Assembly: GCA_900545915.1 (NCBI GenBank)
Contig: URAV01000038.1
Coordinates: 1 to 34,638 of the forward strand
Direction of reading: 5' to 3'
DNA: 34,638 nt
Source: an uncultured Porphyromonadaceae bacterium
GTDB taxonomy: Bacteria > Bacteroidota > Bacteroidia > Bacteroidales > Coprobacteraceae
The notes beneath the pieces are model-generated. The model was not told the DNA's origin. It searched no databases and saw only the letters and a list, made by a program, of their open reading frames with translations. Both the position numbers and the translations under genes were made by a program. Shown in pieces: positions 25,489-34,351 of the stretch (within the stretch, counting starts at the first letter, position 1; each line of letters opens with the position of its first letter).

Positions 25489-26751
25489 ATGAAAGCACTC
25501 ATGTTCGGGTGGGAATTTCCACCGCACATTCTTGGAGGTTTGGGAACTGCCAGCTACGGGCTTACAAAAGGTATGTCCGAATGCGGTGATATGGATATTA
25601 CGTTTGTTATACCCAAGCCGTGGGGAGATGAAGATAAAAGTTTTGCTCATATTGTAGGAGCATGTAATACGCCGGTTGCTTGGCGTGATGTTTCTTGGGA
25701 ACAGGTACGGGATCGGTTAGGACGATATATGGATCCTCAAGAATATTTTAATCTGCGGGATCATATTTATGCAGATTTCAATTATATGCATCTTAATGAT
25801 TTGGGATGTATAGAATTTTCGGGTCGATATCCGGATAACCTATTGGAAGAGATCAATAATTATTCTATTGTCGCCGGAGTGATTGCCAGAACCTATCCTT
25901 GTGATGTGATTCATTCTCATGATTGGCTTACTTATCCGGCAGGAATTCATGCCAAACAAGTAACCGGAAAGCCGTTAGTGATACATGTACATGCAACGGA
26001 TTTCGACCGGAGTCGGGGAAATGTAAATCCGACGGTCTATGCCATAGAAAAGGACGGTATGAATCAGGCAGATCATATTATCACTGTAAGTAATTTGACT
26101 CGTAAGACGGTTATTGAAAAATATAATATCGATCCGGCCAAAGTAACAACTGTTCATAACGCAGTCGAACCGTTGAGCGAAGAAATCAAAGCTATTAATA
26201 TGCCTCGCAATACAAAGGAAAAAGTCGTGACATTTTTAGGACGTATTACGATGCAAAAAGGCCCGGAATATTTTGTAGAAGCTGCGGCTCAGGTATTGCG
26301 GAAAAATAATAATGTACGCTTTGTCATGGCAGGGAGCGGAGATATGATGAATAAAATGATACGCCTTGCCGCTCAGCGTAATATTTCCGATCATTTTCAT
26401 TTTACGGGTTTTCTTAAAGGAAAGCAGGTTTATGAGATGTTGAAGGCAAGCGATGTTTATGTAATGCCTTCTGTATCAGAACCATTCGGAATATCTCCTC
26501 TTGAGGCCATGCAGGTGGGAGTTCCTTCTATTATATCGAAACAATCGGGATGTGCGGAGATTCTGACAAATGCGATAAAGACCGATTATTGGGATATTGA
26601 TGCGATGGCAGATGCCATTTATTCGATAATTACCTATCCTGCAATGTACCAGCAACTGAAGATTGAGGGGAAAAAAGAGGTCGATGAGATCAAATGGGTG
26701 TATGCCGGTCAAAAAGTAATTGACATTTATAATAAAGTGATTCATCGATAG
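25489..26751 (+). CDS. GT4 glycosyltransferase, glycogen synthase-like
   Basis: This is a GT-B fold retaining glycosyltransferase, likely extending alpha-1,4-glucan chains. The 420-residue protein begins MKALMFGWEFPPHILGGLGT, carrying the glycine-rich donor loop (GGLGT, 16-20). It has HSHDWLTYPAG near residue 144 and VHNAVEP near 222-228. The donor-binding E-x7-E pair is E331 and E339 in SEPFGISPLEAM. Sugar donor (ADP- or UDP-glucose) cannot be decided from the sequence. Its place between debranching and GH57 genes supports a glycogen role. Confidence 0.88.
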   Translation: MKALMFGWEFPPHILGGLGTASYGLTKGMSECGDMDITFVIPKPWGDEDKSFAHIVGACNTPVAWRDVSWEQVRDRLGRYMDPQEYFNLRDHIYADFNYMHLNDLGCIEFSGRYPDNLLEEINNYSIVAGVIARTYPCDVIHSHDWLTYPAGIHAKQVTGKPLVIHVHATDFDRSRGNVNPTVYAIEKDGMNQADHIITVSNLTRKTVIEKYNIDPAKVTTVHNAVEPLSEEIKAINMPRNTKEKVVTFLGRITMQKGPEYFVEAAAQVLRKNNNVRFVMAGSGDMMNKMIRLAAQRNISDHFHFTGFLKGKQVYEMLKASDVYVMPSVSEPFGISPLEAMQVGVPSIISKQSGCAEILTNAIKTDYWDIDAMADAIYSIITYPAMYQQLKIEGKKEVDEIKWVYAGQKVIDIYNKVIHR

Positions 26752-26795
26752 ATAGTCTTATATTTTAATTAATCAGAAATAAAAAATAACACGAT

Positions 26796-28175
26796 ATGAA
26801 AACCATCTGTTTTTATTTTCAAATTCATCAGCCGTTCCGCTTGAAACGTTATCGTTTCTTTGATATAGGTAACGATCATTATTATTATGACGATTTTAAT
26901 AACGAAGAGATTATGAGTCGTATAGCTCATCGGTCTTATATTCCTGCAAACTATACTTTACTGGAGATGATTAAGAACTCGAACGGGAAGTTTAAAGTCG
27001 CATTTTCGATTTCCGGAGTTGCACTGGAACAGTTCGAGATTTATGTGCCGGAATTTATCGATAGTATGAGAGACTTGGCGAAAACGGGATGTGTGGAGTT
27101 TCTATCCGAAACGTATGCACACTCTTTAGCTTCTCTTAAAGATCCGGAGGAATTTGTCGATCAGGTAAAGGTACACGATGATAAAATCGAAATGTTGTTC
27201 GGTCAACGGCCTAAAGTATTTCGCAATACCGAGTTGATCTATTCCGATGAAATAGCCGGGATGGTTGCATCTATGGGATTTAAAGGGTGCATTACAGAAG
27301 GAGCTAAGCATATTTTAGGATGGAAAAGCCCCAATTATTTGTATAGTTCGGCAGCTGCCCCGAAACTGAAACTGCTTCTTAAAAATTCGAAACTGAGCGA
27401 CGATATTTCTTTCCGGTTTTCGAATTATGAGTGGAATGAATATCCGTTGACTGCCGATAAGTTTATAAACTGGATTACAGCCCTTCCGGAAACAGAACAG
27501 ATTATAAACCTGTTTATGAATTATGAAACATTAGGGGAACTGCAACCTCGCGAAACCGGTATCTTTGAGTTTATGAAAGCTCTTCCCCGTTTTGCCGAAG
27601 AGAAGGGTATTTCATTTTCTACACCTACCGAGATTATTTCTAAACTGAAACCTGTGGATTCTTTATCAGTTACTTATCCCATATCTTGGGCTGATGAGGA
27701 ACGGGATACAAGCGCTTGGTTAGGGAATTTACTTCAGAACGAGGCTTTCGAAAAACTTTATTCTATGGCAGAACGGGTACGGTTGTGTAATGACCGTCGT
27801 TTGAAGCAAGACTGGAATTATTTGCAAGCGAGCGACCATTTTTATTATATGTGTACCAAGCATTTTTCCGATGGTGCGGTACATAGTCATTATAGCCCTT
27901 ATGACTCGCCTTATGAAGCATTTACCAACTATATGAATGTTTTGAGCGATTTTATCGTGCGGGTAAAAGCTCAGTATCCGGATTCGATTGAAAATGAGGA
28001 GTTGAACTCTTTGATTACTACTATTCGTAATCAGGCGTCCGAGATAGAGTTGCTGCGTAAAGAATTAAAGTCGGCGAAGGCGGAAAAGGTCGCTCGGGTA
28101 AAGGCTGAAAAAGCGGTAGCCGGAGAAAGTAAAACTAAATCTGTAACAAAAAAGGCGGTAGAAAAGGAGAAGTAA
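26796..28175 (+). CDS. GH57 alpha-amylase-like protein
   Basis: This family GH57 protein probably acts on glycogen or maltodextrins in the cytoplasm. The 459-residue protein has the first conserved region HQP (11-13), the second region GCVEFLSETYAHS (99-110), and the nucleophile region FRNTELIYS with E146. The fourth region reads FMNYETLGELQ, with N242 where the family general acid/base is usually Asp (FMDYETFGEH type). Residues about 405-459 are a charged Lys/Ala/Glu-rich coiled-coil-like tail. The substitution may mean altered or lost hydrolase activity. It lies 44 bp after the GT4 gene. Confidence 0.85.
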   Translation: MKTICFYFQIHQPFRLKRYRFFDIGNDHYYYDDFNNEEIMSRIAHRSYIPANYTLLEMIKNSNGKFKVAFSISGVALEQFEIYVPEFIDSMRDLAKTGCVEFLSETYAHSLASLKDPEEFVDQVKVHDDKIEMLFGQRPKVFRNTELIYSDEIAGMVASMGFKGCITEGAKHILGWKSPNYLYSSAAAPKLKLLLKNSKLSDDISFRFSNYEWNEYPLTADKFINWITALPETEQIINLFMNYETLGELQPRETGIFEFMKALPRFAEEKGISFSTPTEIISKLKPVDSLSVTYPISWADEERDTSAWLGNLLQNEAFEKLYSMAERVRLCNDRRLKQDWNYLQASDHFYYMCTKHFSDGAVHSHYSPYDSPYEAFTNYMNVLSDFIVRVKAQYPDSIENEELNSLITTIRNQASEIELLRKELKSAKAEKVARVKAEKAVAGESKTKSVTKKAVEKEK

Positions 28176-28263
28176 ACGATTCGATCGATTCACTGTTTTA
28201 AGTGGATATAATTTATTGTGTAGAGGAATATCAAAATTCGATTTTAGCAGAGAAAGACTTTTA

Positions 28264-28436
28264 GAGCCCGTCTAAATTTTGCTCAGGTCAGTTTTGAGAG
28301 TTTCTTACGAGGATGTTTTTCTGTTTTTAGGAGGATGATAGCGGGCTATCTGACAAGTGAAAACGGGAAAAAAGACCGAAAGAAAACGCAAAGATGACCT
28401 GATAATATTTTCTAATTGGAAAATTTAGACAGGCTC
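28264..28436 (+). repeat. MITE-like repeat, full-length copy with TTA target duplication
   Basis: This 173-bp element starts GAGCCCGTCTAAATTTT and ends AAAATTTAGACAGGCTC. These are 17-bp terminal inverted repeats with one mismatch. It is flanked by TTA on both sides (28261-28263 and 28437-28439). Subterminal inverted repeats TCAGGTCA (28283-28290) and TGACCTGA (28395-28402) lie just inside. A central palindrome GATAGC-GG-GCTATC spans 28337-28350. It has no coding capacity. It is the best-preserved complete copy in the window and defines the family. It sits between the convergent GH57 and GH63 genes. Confidence 0.88.
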
Positions 28437-28459
28437 TTAGTCTGAAACTGATTCAATAG

Positions 28460-28503
28460 TAAGAGCCATATCAACTCTATTTTCGAGAGCGATATGGCTC
28501 TTA
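28460..28503. repeat. Long perfect hairpin with repeat-like ends
   Basis: TAAGAGCCATATC (28460-28472) pairs perfectly with GATATGGCTCTTA (28491-28503), 13 bp, with an inner 4-bp stem (28475-28478 with 28486-28489). There is no T-tract on either side, so it is not a standard terminator. The ends read TAA-GAGCC and GGCTC-TTA, the same as the ends of the dispersed repeat, so it may be a minimal derivative. It could also terminate or stabilise transcripts of the convergent genes. Confidence 0.6.
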
Positions 28504-28568
28504 TAGCTTGTCTGAATTTTACTCGGGTCGGTTTTGATAGTTTCCTTTCGGGAATATTTTTCTGTTTT
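28504..28568 (+). repeat. Truncated left part of the dispersed repeat
   Basis: About 65 bp (TGTCTGAATTTT, GGGTCGGTTTTGATAGTTTC, ATTTTTCTGTTTT) match the left third of the full copy at 28264-28436 in the same orientation. The match stops at the stop codon of the GH63 gene (28567-28569). The right part is missing, and the first five bases of the end are altered. Confidence 0.75.
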
Positions 28569-30480
28569 AATCGTTTATTTTTATTGGGGCTATATAGCCA
28601 TCTTCGATTAATGCTATATAGCTCAGCAGTGCTCCCCAATGATAAAAGCGATCACTACGTCTATGCGGACCTTCACCTAAAACCGTATCGTAATTTTCGT
28701 ATACCGATCCGTCTTTAAGCCATTCCTTCAATAACAATGCTTTCGATTTTTCGGCAACAGCTTTGCGTGCTTCAGGCAGATCGTAATTCTGTAATCCCAT
28801 ATATACAAGGAAGTTGAGCGGTCCCCAAATGCGGCCTCGCCAATAATCATTGTCTTTGAAAGCCGGATCGTTACGAGGAGTGGCGGGAATAACCCATTCT
28901 CCCCAAAATTCCTGAGGATTCATCAAATGTTCCTTTACCATACGCTCGGCTTGAGTTTGGCTGGGAATATTTGCTAACATAGGATAAAAGTTGGTCGGAG
29001 ATATACGTGGGTTCTTTTTCCTTGTATCAGTTCTCCGGTTGTAGTAAAAGCCTTCTTCTTCATCCCACAATTTTTGTAATTCGATGCTGTATTGTTTTGC
29101 TCGTTTTTTCAGTTCTTTTGCCTCTTTTCTATATCCCAATTCTTGGGCGATAAGTGCCAATAATTTGCAGTCCATGATATAAAGACTCGATAGTCCCACA
29201 TCATTTTGTAAAAGCATGTGTCGCTCAGTGTCGAACGGTACATTGTCGAACATGTGAGAATTATCCAGTCCCGATTCCAGGCAGCCTCCGTAATGGTTGT
29301 TGACGCTACCATATTCATGATTACGATAGGTTATCCGAGAATAGGGAGAAGATCCCCAACATAATAAACCGTCGATATTTCGGTTCTTATCCCACCATCG
29401 ATTCCATTTTATAAGGTCGGGATAAAGCAACTCTAACAACCATTTGTCTCCGTATTTCTTATATAAACTCCATACGGCCAATGATCCTACAGGCGGTTGG
29501 GAACGATCTCTCGATTTATAATCATTTCCTGAGTAAAAATTGGGAACAAAGCCGGATTCTGTAATCGATTTGGTTATTTCGACGGCATTCGCATAGGCAA
29601 GTTCCCGATTTCCCGCCGAAAACATCATGGAGGCAAAATAAGAGTCCCAGCAGAAAAGAACAAATCCTCCGTAGTTAGGGTTGGAACTCCAGTTTATATT
29701 CCAGTCCCGACTGACGGGAGTAATAACTTTACGAATGGTCGGGTCATATATATTGTCCCAAGAAAGCACATTCTGCATGGCGTTATATACCTCATAATCG
29801 TCTCCGTACTGTTTCTTGTTGTTATTTATAAAACGATCAGCGGATTCACGTAATTTATTTTGGGCTTTTGCCGGTTCTATATCTGAGCCGCAGCAGATGG
29901 TGATCGGCTCTTGTGTAGAAAATGTAATCTCATTCCGTTCGCTTTTTATCCATTTTCCGTATGCTTTCCCTTCTATTTTTTGTTTTAGGTTACCGGGACG
30001 AAATTGAAATTGTTGACCGTTAACTTGTATTTTCACATCGCGTTGCCATACTCCTTTTAAGACAACGACGATTTTCCCTTCCGGGTTATTCCCTTTCAAA
30101 GGAGTAATTCGAATAATATTTTCCAAAGAGTCGGCAGAACTTTCGATCCGTAATTTTTGATCGTTCCATCGAAGACTTATATCGGTATATTTTCCGTCAT
30201 AGGTGTGAGGTCCGGCATGTAGCAAGCCGCTTCCTATGGTAAAAGAATTTTTTCGTATTCCTTTTCCATCGATTACATGCAGGTCGATAGCTGCGCCGTA
30301 AGGGAGCAGCACATGCGTAAGTGCACTACGGGTATCCCACGTATTCCAACCTGTGGCCAGTTCCCGTTGCATTTGTTCATAACGTTGTTGCGGACTTAAA
30401 TCCTTTGTTTCGGCATAATTGTCTATATACCCGAAACATACTGCCGATATTAGCAGATAATACTTCAAGATCTTTTTCAT
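28567..30480 (-). CDS. Secreted GH63-type alpha-glycosidase
   Basis: This is a predicted exported glycoside hydrolase with an alpha/alpha barrel, related to GH63/trehalase-like enzymes. The 637-residue protein has an N-terminal signal peptide (about 1-23, ending NYA); C15 is not in a good lipobox, so a periplasmic protein is more likely than a lipoprotein. An N-terminal beta-rich domain (about 30-215) precedes the catalytic barrel. Motifs are LFCWDSYFASMMFSAGN with the general acid D279, GFVPNFYSG, SQPPVGSLAVW, and the C-terminal VYENYDTVLGEG and FYHWGALL with candidate base E595 or E603. Its substrate is unknown. It lies 88 bp from proB. Its stop codon abuts a truncated repeat. Confidence 0.82.
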   Translation of the reverse strand: MKKILKYYLLISAVCFGYIDNYAETKDLSPQQRYEQMQRELATGWNTWDTRSALTHVLLPYGAAIDLHVIDGKGIRKNSFTIGSGLLHAGPHTYDGKYTDISLRWNDQKLRIESSADSLENIIRITPLKGNNPEGKIVVVLKGVWQRDVKIQVNGQQFQFRPGNLKQKIEGKAYGKWIKSERNEITFSTQEPITICCGSDIEPAKAQNKLRESADRFINNNKKQYGDDYEVYNAMQNVLSWDNIYDPTIRKVITPVSRDWNINWSSNPNYGGFVLFCWDSYFASMMFSAGNRELAYANAVEITKSITESGFVPNFYSGNDYKSRDRSQPPVGSLAVWSLYKKYGDKWLLELLYPDLIKWNRWWDKNRNIDGLLCWGSSPYSRITYRNHEYGSVNNHYGGCLESGLDNSHMFDNVPFDTERHMLLQNDVGLSSLYIMDCKLLALIAQELGYRKEAKELKKRAKQYSIELQKLWDEEEGFYYNRRTDTRKKNPRISPTNFYPMLANIPSQTQAERMVKEHLMNPQEFWGEWVIPATPRNDPAFKDNDYWRGRIWGPLNFLVYMGLQNYDLPEARKAVAEKSKALLLKEWLKDGSVYENYDTVLGEGPHRRSDRFYHWGALLSYIALIEDGYIAPIKIND

Positions 30481-30568
30481 GTGTGTAGTTGTGAGTGTAA
30501 AATAGTGATATTATTTTAAAGTTAAATTTAAATAGGTTCAGTTATTCCATAAGTATTCTGTTTAGAGA

Positions 30569-31651
30569 TTAGTCTAAATATAGATAATCATAATGAATAA
30601 GGGGACGAGCACCCTGTTTCCCGATAAGAGAACGAGCTTTTTCGCTGTTATATCCGATACGTCCTACTCCTATTTGATTCCCTTCATGATCAAAAATTCG
30701 TACGATGTCGTCTTTTTCGAAATCACCTTCAATTCGGGTTACGCCTATCGGCAATAAACTTGCGGCTTGATGAGACATCAAAGTCTCTTGTGCACATGCG
30801 TTGATATGTATCTCGCCTTTTGCAAAACCTTCGGAGTGAGCAATCCATTTTTTTATGCTGGATGCGGGTTTCTCTGCCGGCAAAAATCGAGTACATACCG
30901 CATCGCTGTTTTTTCGCAATACGTCGGGAAGAATATTCTCTTTTTTGCCGTTAGCGATAATAACCATAATTCCTTCATCTGCGACTTTTCTTGCTATATT
31001 GCATTTCGTCAGCATCCCCCCTCTTCCGAAAGAAGATTTTTTTGTCTGTATATATTCGGACAAATTCTGTCTGTTGCCTGTGATTTCAGTAATGACCCGA
31101 CTTTGAGGATTTTCGGGATTCCCGTTGTAAATGCCGTCGATGTTACTGAGAATAATCAAGGCTTCCATATTCATCATCGAAGCGATCAGACCGGAAAGTT
31201 CGTCATTATCCGTAAACATCAGTTCGGTCACCGAGATCGTATCATTTTCGTTCACGATAGGAATAACTCCGTTTTCGATCATGACTTCCATACAGTGCCT
31301 TTGATTGAGATAATGTTGCCGGGTCGCAAAATTTTCTTTCATCGTCAATACTTGACCGCAAGCAATTCCATGTTCGCGAAAAAGTTCGAAATAACGGTTT
31401 ATCAGTTTAGCCTGACCTACGGCCGAAAATAATTGTCGCGCCGAAACCGCATCCAATTTTCGGTGTTGTTTCAATTCACTGCGTCCCGAGGCGACAGCTC
31501 CGGATGAGATAAGAACGATTTCCATTCCGGCTTTATGCAGTTCGGCTATTTGATCTACCAACGCCGACATTCGGGTGATATCGAGAGTCCCGTCTTTCCG
31601 TGTCAGTACGTTACTGCCTATTTTTACCGCTATTCGTTTATATTGGAACAT
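30569..31651 (-). CDS. proB: Glutamate 5-kinase (ProB)
   Basis: This enzyme phosphorylates L-glutamate to glutamyl 5-phosphate, the first step of proline synthesis. The 360-residue protein has an amino-acid-kinase domain (about 3-260): IAVKIGSNVL, LISSGAVASGRSEL, VIPIVNENDTIS and FTDNDELSGLIASMMNMEALIILSNIDGIY. A C-terminal PUA domain (about 275-355) follows and ends ARPLIHYDYLYL. proA is not adjacent. It is the last gene of a four-gene minus-strand unit, 15 bp after the DUF695 gene, an unusual setting for a biosynthetic enzyme. Confidence 0.95.
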   Translation of the reverse strand: MFQYKRIAVKIGSNVLTRKDGTLDITRMSALVDQIAELHKAGMEIVLISSGAVASGRSELKQHRKLDAVSARQLFSAVGQAKLINRYFELFREHGIACGQVLTMKENFATRQHYLNQRHCMEVMIENGVIPIVNENDTISVTELMFTDNDELSGLIASMMNMEALIILSNIDGIYNGNPENPQSRVITEITGNRQNLSEYIQTKKSSFGRGGMLTKCNIARKVADEGIMVIIANGKKENILPDVLRKNSDAVCTRFLPAEKPASSIKKWIAHSEGFAKGEIHINACAQETLMSHQAASLLPIGVTRIEGDFEKDDIVRIFDHEGNQIGVGRIGYNSEKARSLIGKQGARPLIHYDYLYLD

Positions 31652-31666
31652 AAAAAGAATAGTTAT

Positions 31667-32095
31667 TTAATGATTGATTCCGAATTTCTTGAGCATTTGT
31701 TTATAGTCTGTCCAATCAGGGTCTTCGGTTGCACCTATTTGTATAGGTAAGGACGGAAGTTTTCCTAATAACTCGTTTACTTTCCCTGAAAAGGCTTGTA
31801 ATTCTTGCGTATAATAAACATATAAAGCTTGCCTACCTCCGATATGAATAGCCGTTAAGATTGCAATATTCGATCTTTCGAGTGATTCCGTGAGCAGATT
31901 CATGATCCGGTCTATCACTTCGGTTTCATCGGCAGAAGGCATACCGTCTGTTTCCCCTTTGTATTTCCATTGCATTTCCGCCCGGGTACGGAACGACCCG
32001 GAGGCATTGCCGTTTTCGGCAAACATACGTCCCCGGGTGATGATCCTTCCTTTATCCGATTCCGATTCTCCGGCAAACCATTCGTTGCTGAACAT
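31667..32095 (-). CDS. DUF695 domain protein
   Basis: This is a small soluble protein of unknown function. The 142 residues contain a pattern that I assign to DUF695: an N-terminal strand with IITRGRMF, then RAEMQWKYKGETDGMP, a helix DETEVIDRIMNLLTESLE, AILTAIHIGGRQALYVYYTQ, and a C-terminal ATEDPDWTDYKQMLKKF. No catalytic motif or membrane segment is visible. It lies between the acyl-CoA synthetase (10 bp upstream) and proB (15 bp downstream), so it is co-transcribed with both. Confidence 0.7.
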   Translation of the reverse strand: MFSNEWFAGESESDKGRIITRGRMFAENGNASGSFRTRAEMQWKYKGETDGMPSADETEVIDRIMNLLTESLERSNIAILTAIHIGGRQALYVYYTQELQAFSGKVNELLGKLPSLPIQIGATEDPDWTDYKQMLKKFGINH

Positions 32096-32105
32096 TGTGT
32101 ATATT

Positions 32106-33761
32106 TTATTTATGGTCTTTATCCCGTATCTCTACTCGTCGGATTTTTCCACTGATCGTTTTCGGCAACTCCTCTACAAATTCTACGATTCGCGGATATT
32201 TATAAGGAGCTGTAACATGTTTTACATGATCTTGTATTTCTTTGATGAGAGCTTCTCCGGCACGATCTTTGTAATCTTTTGCCAAAACGATAGTTGCCTT
32301 GACTACTTGTCCGCGTATTTCATCGGGAACTCCCGTGATTGCACATTCTACGACTGCCGGATGGGTCATTAAGGCGCTTTCTACTTCGAACGGACCGATA
32401 CGATAGCCCGATGATTTAATTACATCGTCGGCACGTCCCACGAACCAATAATATCCGTCCTCATCCCTCCAAGCTACATCTCCGGTATAGTAGATATTGT
32501 CATGGTAAGCCTCTTTTGTTTTTTCCGGGTCGCGATAATATTCTTTGAAGAGTCCTATAGGTTTCCCTTTATCGGTACGGATTACGATTTGTCCCTGTTC
32601 TCCCTCTTCTGCCCATCGTCCGTCGTTTGTCAGCAAATCGATGTCATATTGAGGATTGCGTATTCCCATAGAACCGGGTTTAGGTTCTACCCACGGATAT
32701 GTTGCGACAGTCAGGGTCGTTTCCGTCTGTCCGAAGCCTTCCATCAGTTTAATGCCGGTAATGCGATAAAATTCTTCATAAACTTTAGGATTTAGAGCCT
32801 CTCCTGCAATCGTACAATATTTTAGGGTCGAAATATCGAATTTACTCAGATCTTCCCGTATCAAAAATCTGAATACGGTAGGAGGAGCGCAAAATGAGGT
32901 AATACGGTATTTTTCTATCATCTCTAATACGTCCGCAGGCGTAAATTTGTCGAAATCGTAAACAAATACGTTTGCTCCGGCGATCCATTGTCCGTATAAT
33001 TTCCCCCATACGGCTTTTCCCCAACCCGTATCGGCCAAAGTCAGGTGCAGACTTTCTTCGTTCAAATTGTGCCAAAAGCTTCCGGTAATGATATGCCCCA
33101 GAGGATAAGTAAAGTCATGTGCTACCATTTTAGGATTGCCTGTAGTTCCGGACGTAAAATAAAGGAGAGAAGTATCTTCGTTCGTATTGACGAATGCCGG
33201 GCGGGAGAATGGCGCTGCCGCTTCGATACCGGCATGGAAGTCGTCCCAGCCTTTCGGAATCACAGGACCTACCGATACGCAGTGTTGCAAAGACGGAGAT
33301 GCGGCTAAGGAACGATCTACATGACCTGTGACAATATCTTCACCTACTGCTACGACCATTTTTATATCGGCTGCGTTACAGCGATATATAATATCTTTTT
33401 CGGTGAGGAGGTGTGTTGCCGGAATACATACTGCTCCTAACTTGTGGAGTGCTATGATAGAAAACCAGAATTCAAATCTTCGCTTCAGAATGAGCATAAC
33501 CATGTCTCCATGTCCGATACCCAATGATTGGAAATAGGATGCGGTTTTGTCACTTTCTCTTTTTATATCGGCAAAAGTAAAATCGATATGTTCTCCTTTA
33601 TCATTTGTCCAGCAAAGAGCTTTTTTCTCCGGAGCGATCCGAGCCCATTCGTCGACGACGTCATATCCGAAATTAAAGTTCTCGGGTACGATAACTTTAA
33701 AATTCTGCATAAAATCCTCTTGTGACGAAAAAGAGGTCTGTTTTAGAAATTTTTCTAACAT
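32106..33761 (-). CDS. AMP-forming acyl-CoA synthetase
   Basis: This ANL-superfamily ligase activates a carboxylic acid as an acyl-adenylate and then transfers it to CoA. The 551-residue protein has the P-loop motif LLYFTSGTTGNPKMVAH (about 205-221), the adenylate motif GFGQTETTL, and the hinge region YTGDVAWRDEDGYYWFVGRADDVIKSSGYRIGP. The C-terminal catalytic lysine is K539 in PKTISGKIRRVE. It resembles medium-chain acyl-CoA or acetyl-CoA synthetases; acid specificity cannot be set here. It starts 24 bp after the XRE-cupin regulator gene, which probably controls it. Confidence 0.9.
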   Translation of the reverse strand: MLEKFLKQTSFSSQEDFMQNFKVIVPENFNFGYDVVDEWARIAPEKKALCWTNDKGEHIDFTFADIKRESDKTASYFQSLGIGHGDMVMLILKRRFEFWFSIIALHKLGAVCIPATHLLTEKDIIYRCNAADIKMVVAVGEDIVTGHVDRSLAASPSLQHCVSVGPVIPKGWDDFHAGIEAAAPFSRPAFVNTNEDTSLLYFTSGTTGNPKMVAHDFTYPLGHIITGSFWHNLNEESLHLTLADTGWGKAVWGKLYGQWIAGANVFVYDFDKFTPADVLEMIEKYRITSFCAPPTVFRFLIREDLSKFDISTLKYCTIAGEALNPKVYEEFYRITGIKLMEGFGQTETTLTVATYPWVEPKPGSMGIRNPQYDIDLLTNDGRWAEEGEQGQIVIRTDKGKPIGLFKEYYRDPEKTKEAYHDNIYYTGDVAWRDEDGYYWFVGRADDVIKSSGYRIGPFEVESALMTHPAVVECAITGVPDEIRGQVVKATIVLAKDYKDRAGEALIKEIQDHVKHVTAPYKYPRIVEFVEELPKTISGKIRRVEIRDKDHK

Positions 33762-33785
33762 GTTATTAATAAATAGGACTTTGAT

Positions 33786-34340
33786 TTAGATAATTATAGC
33801 AAGGAATTGAACTCGTTTACCATCGAGGGCTTTCATGCCGTGAGGTCGGTTGGCATCGAAGTAAATGCTGTCGCCTTCATTAAGAAACAATTGCTTGTCT
33901 CCGATTTGCAGCATCATGTGTCCTTCGATCACAAGGTTGAATTCTTGTCCCGGATGGCTGTTCAGATGTACGGGAGCTGATTCGTTTCCCGGTTCTACGG
34001 TAACGATAAACGGGTCGGCTTTACGGTTCATAAATCCGGCTGCCAGAGATTGGTATTTATAAGCTTTTGTTCTCTCGACGGCAGCGCCTTTTCCTTTACG
34101 GGTTAAAAAATATGCATTCATGCGCGGTTCGTCACCGAACATCAATGCAGATAAGTCTATACCGTAATGCAGGCTGATCTGATGTAATATACTTACAGGA
34201 ATATCTTGTTCTCCCGATTCTAATGCTATGTATTTTGCTTCAGAAATGCCACAAGCCTGAGCTACGTCTTGAGTAGTCAGGTCGAGTACATCGCGCAGTC
34301 CTTTTAACCGGATCGCAATTTGCTTTATCTGTTCGTCCAT
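33786..34340 (-). CDS. XRE-family regulator with C-terminal cupin domain
   Basis: This is a transcription regulator that probably senses a small ligand. The 184-residue protein has an N-terminal helix-turn-helix of XRE type (about 6-65; LTTQDVAQACGISEAKYIALESGE). A C-terminal cupin domain (about 110-184) follows, with HPGQEFNLVIEGHMMLQIGDKQLFLNEGDSIYFDANRPHGM containing the metal-type His/Glu positions. It is the first gene of the operon with the acyl-CoA synthetase. A perfect inverted repeat over its own promoter suggests autoregulation. Confidence 0.88.
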   Translation of the reverse strand: MDEQIKQIAIRLKGLRDVLDLTTQDVAQACGISEAKYIALESGEQDIPVSILHQISLHYGIDLSALMFGDEPRMNAYFLTRKGKGAAVERTKAYKYQSLAAGFMNRKADPFIVTVEPGNESAPVHLNSHPGQEFNLVIEGHMMLQIGDKQLFLNEGDSIYFDANRPHGMKALDGKRVQFLAIII

Positions 34341-34351
34341 AATTATAGTTG

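Noticed and set aside
28460..28503. Long hairpin as a standard Rho-independent terminator
   Set aside because: The stem is perfect but no T-tract follows on either strand; it is reported as a repeat-like hairpin instead.
30767..31432. A 221-codon plus-strand open frame inside proB
   Set aside because: It is antisense to a fully conserved glutamate 5-kinase and has no independent domain signature.
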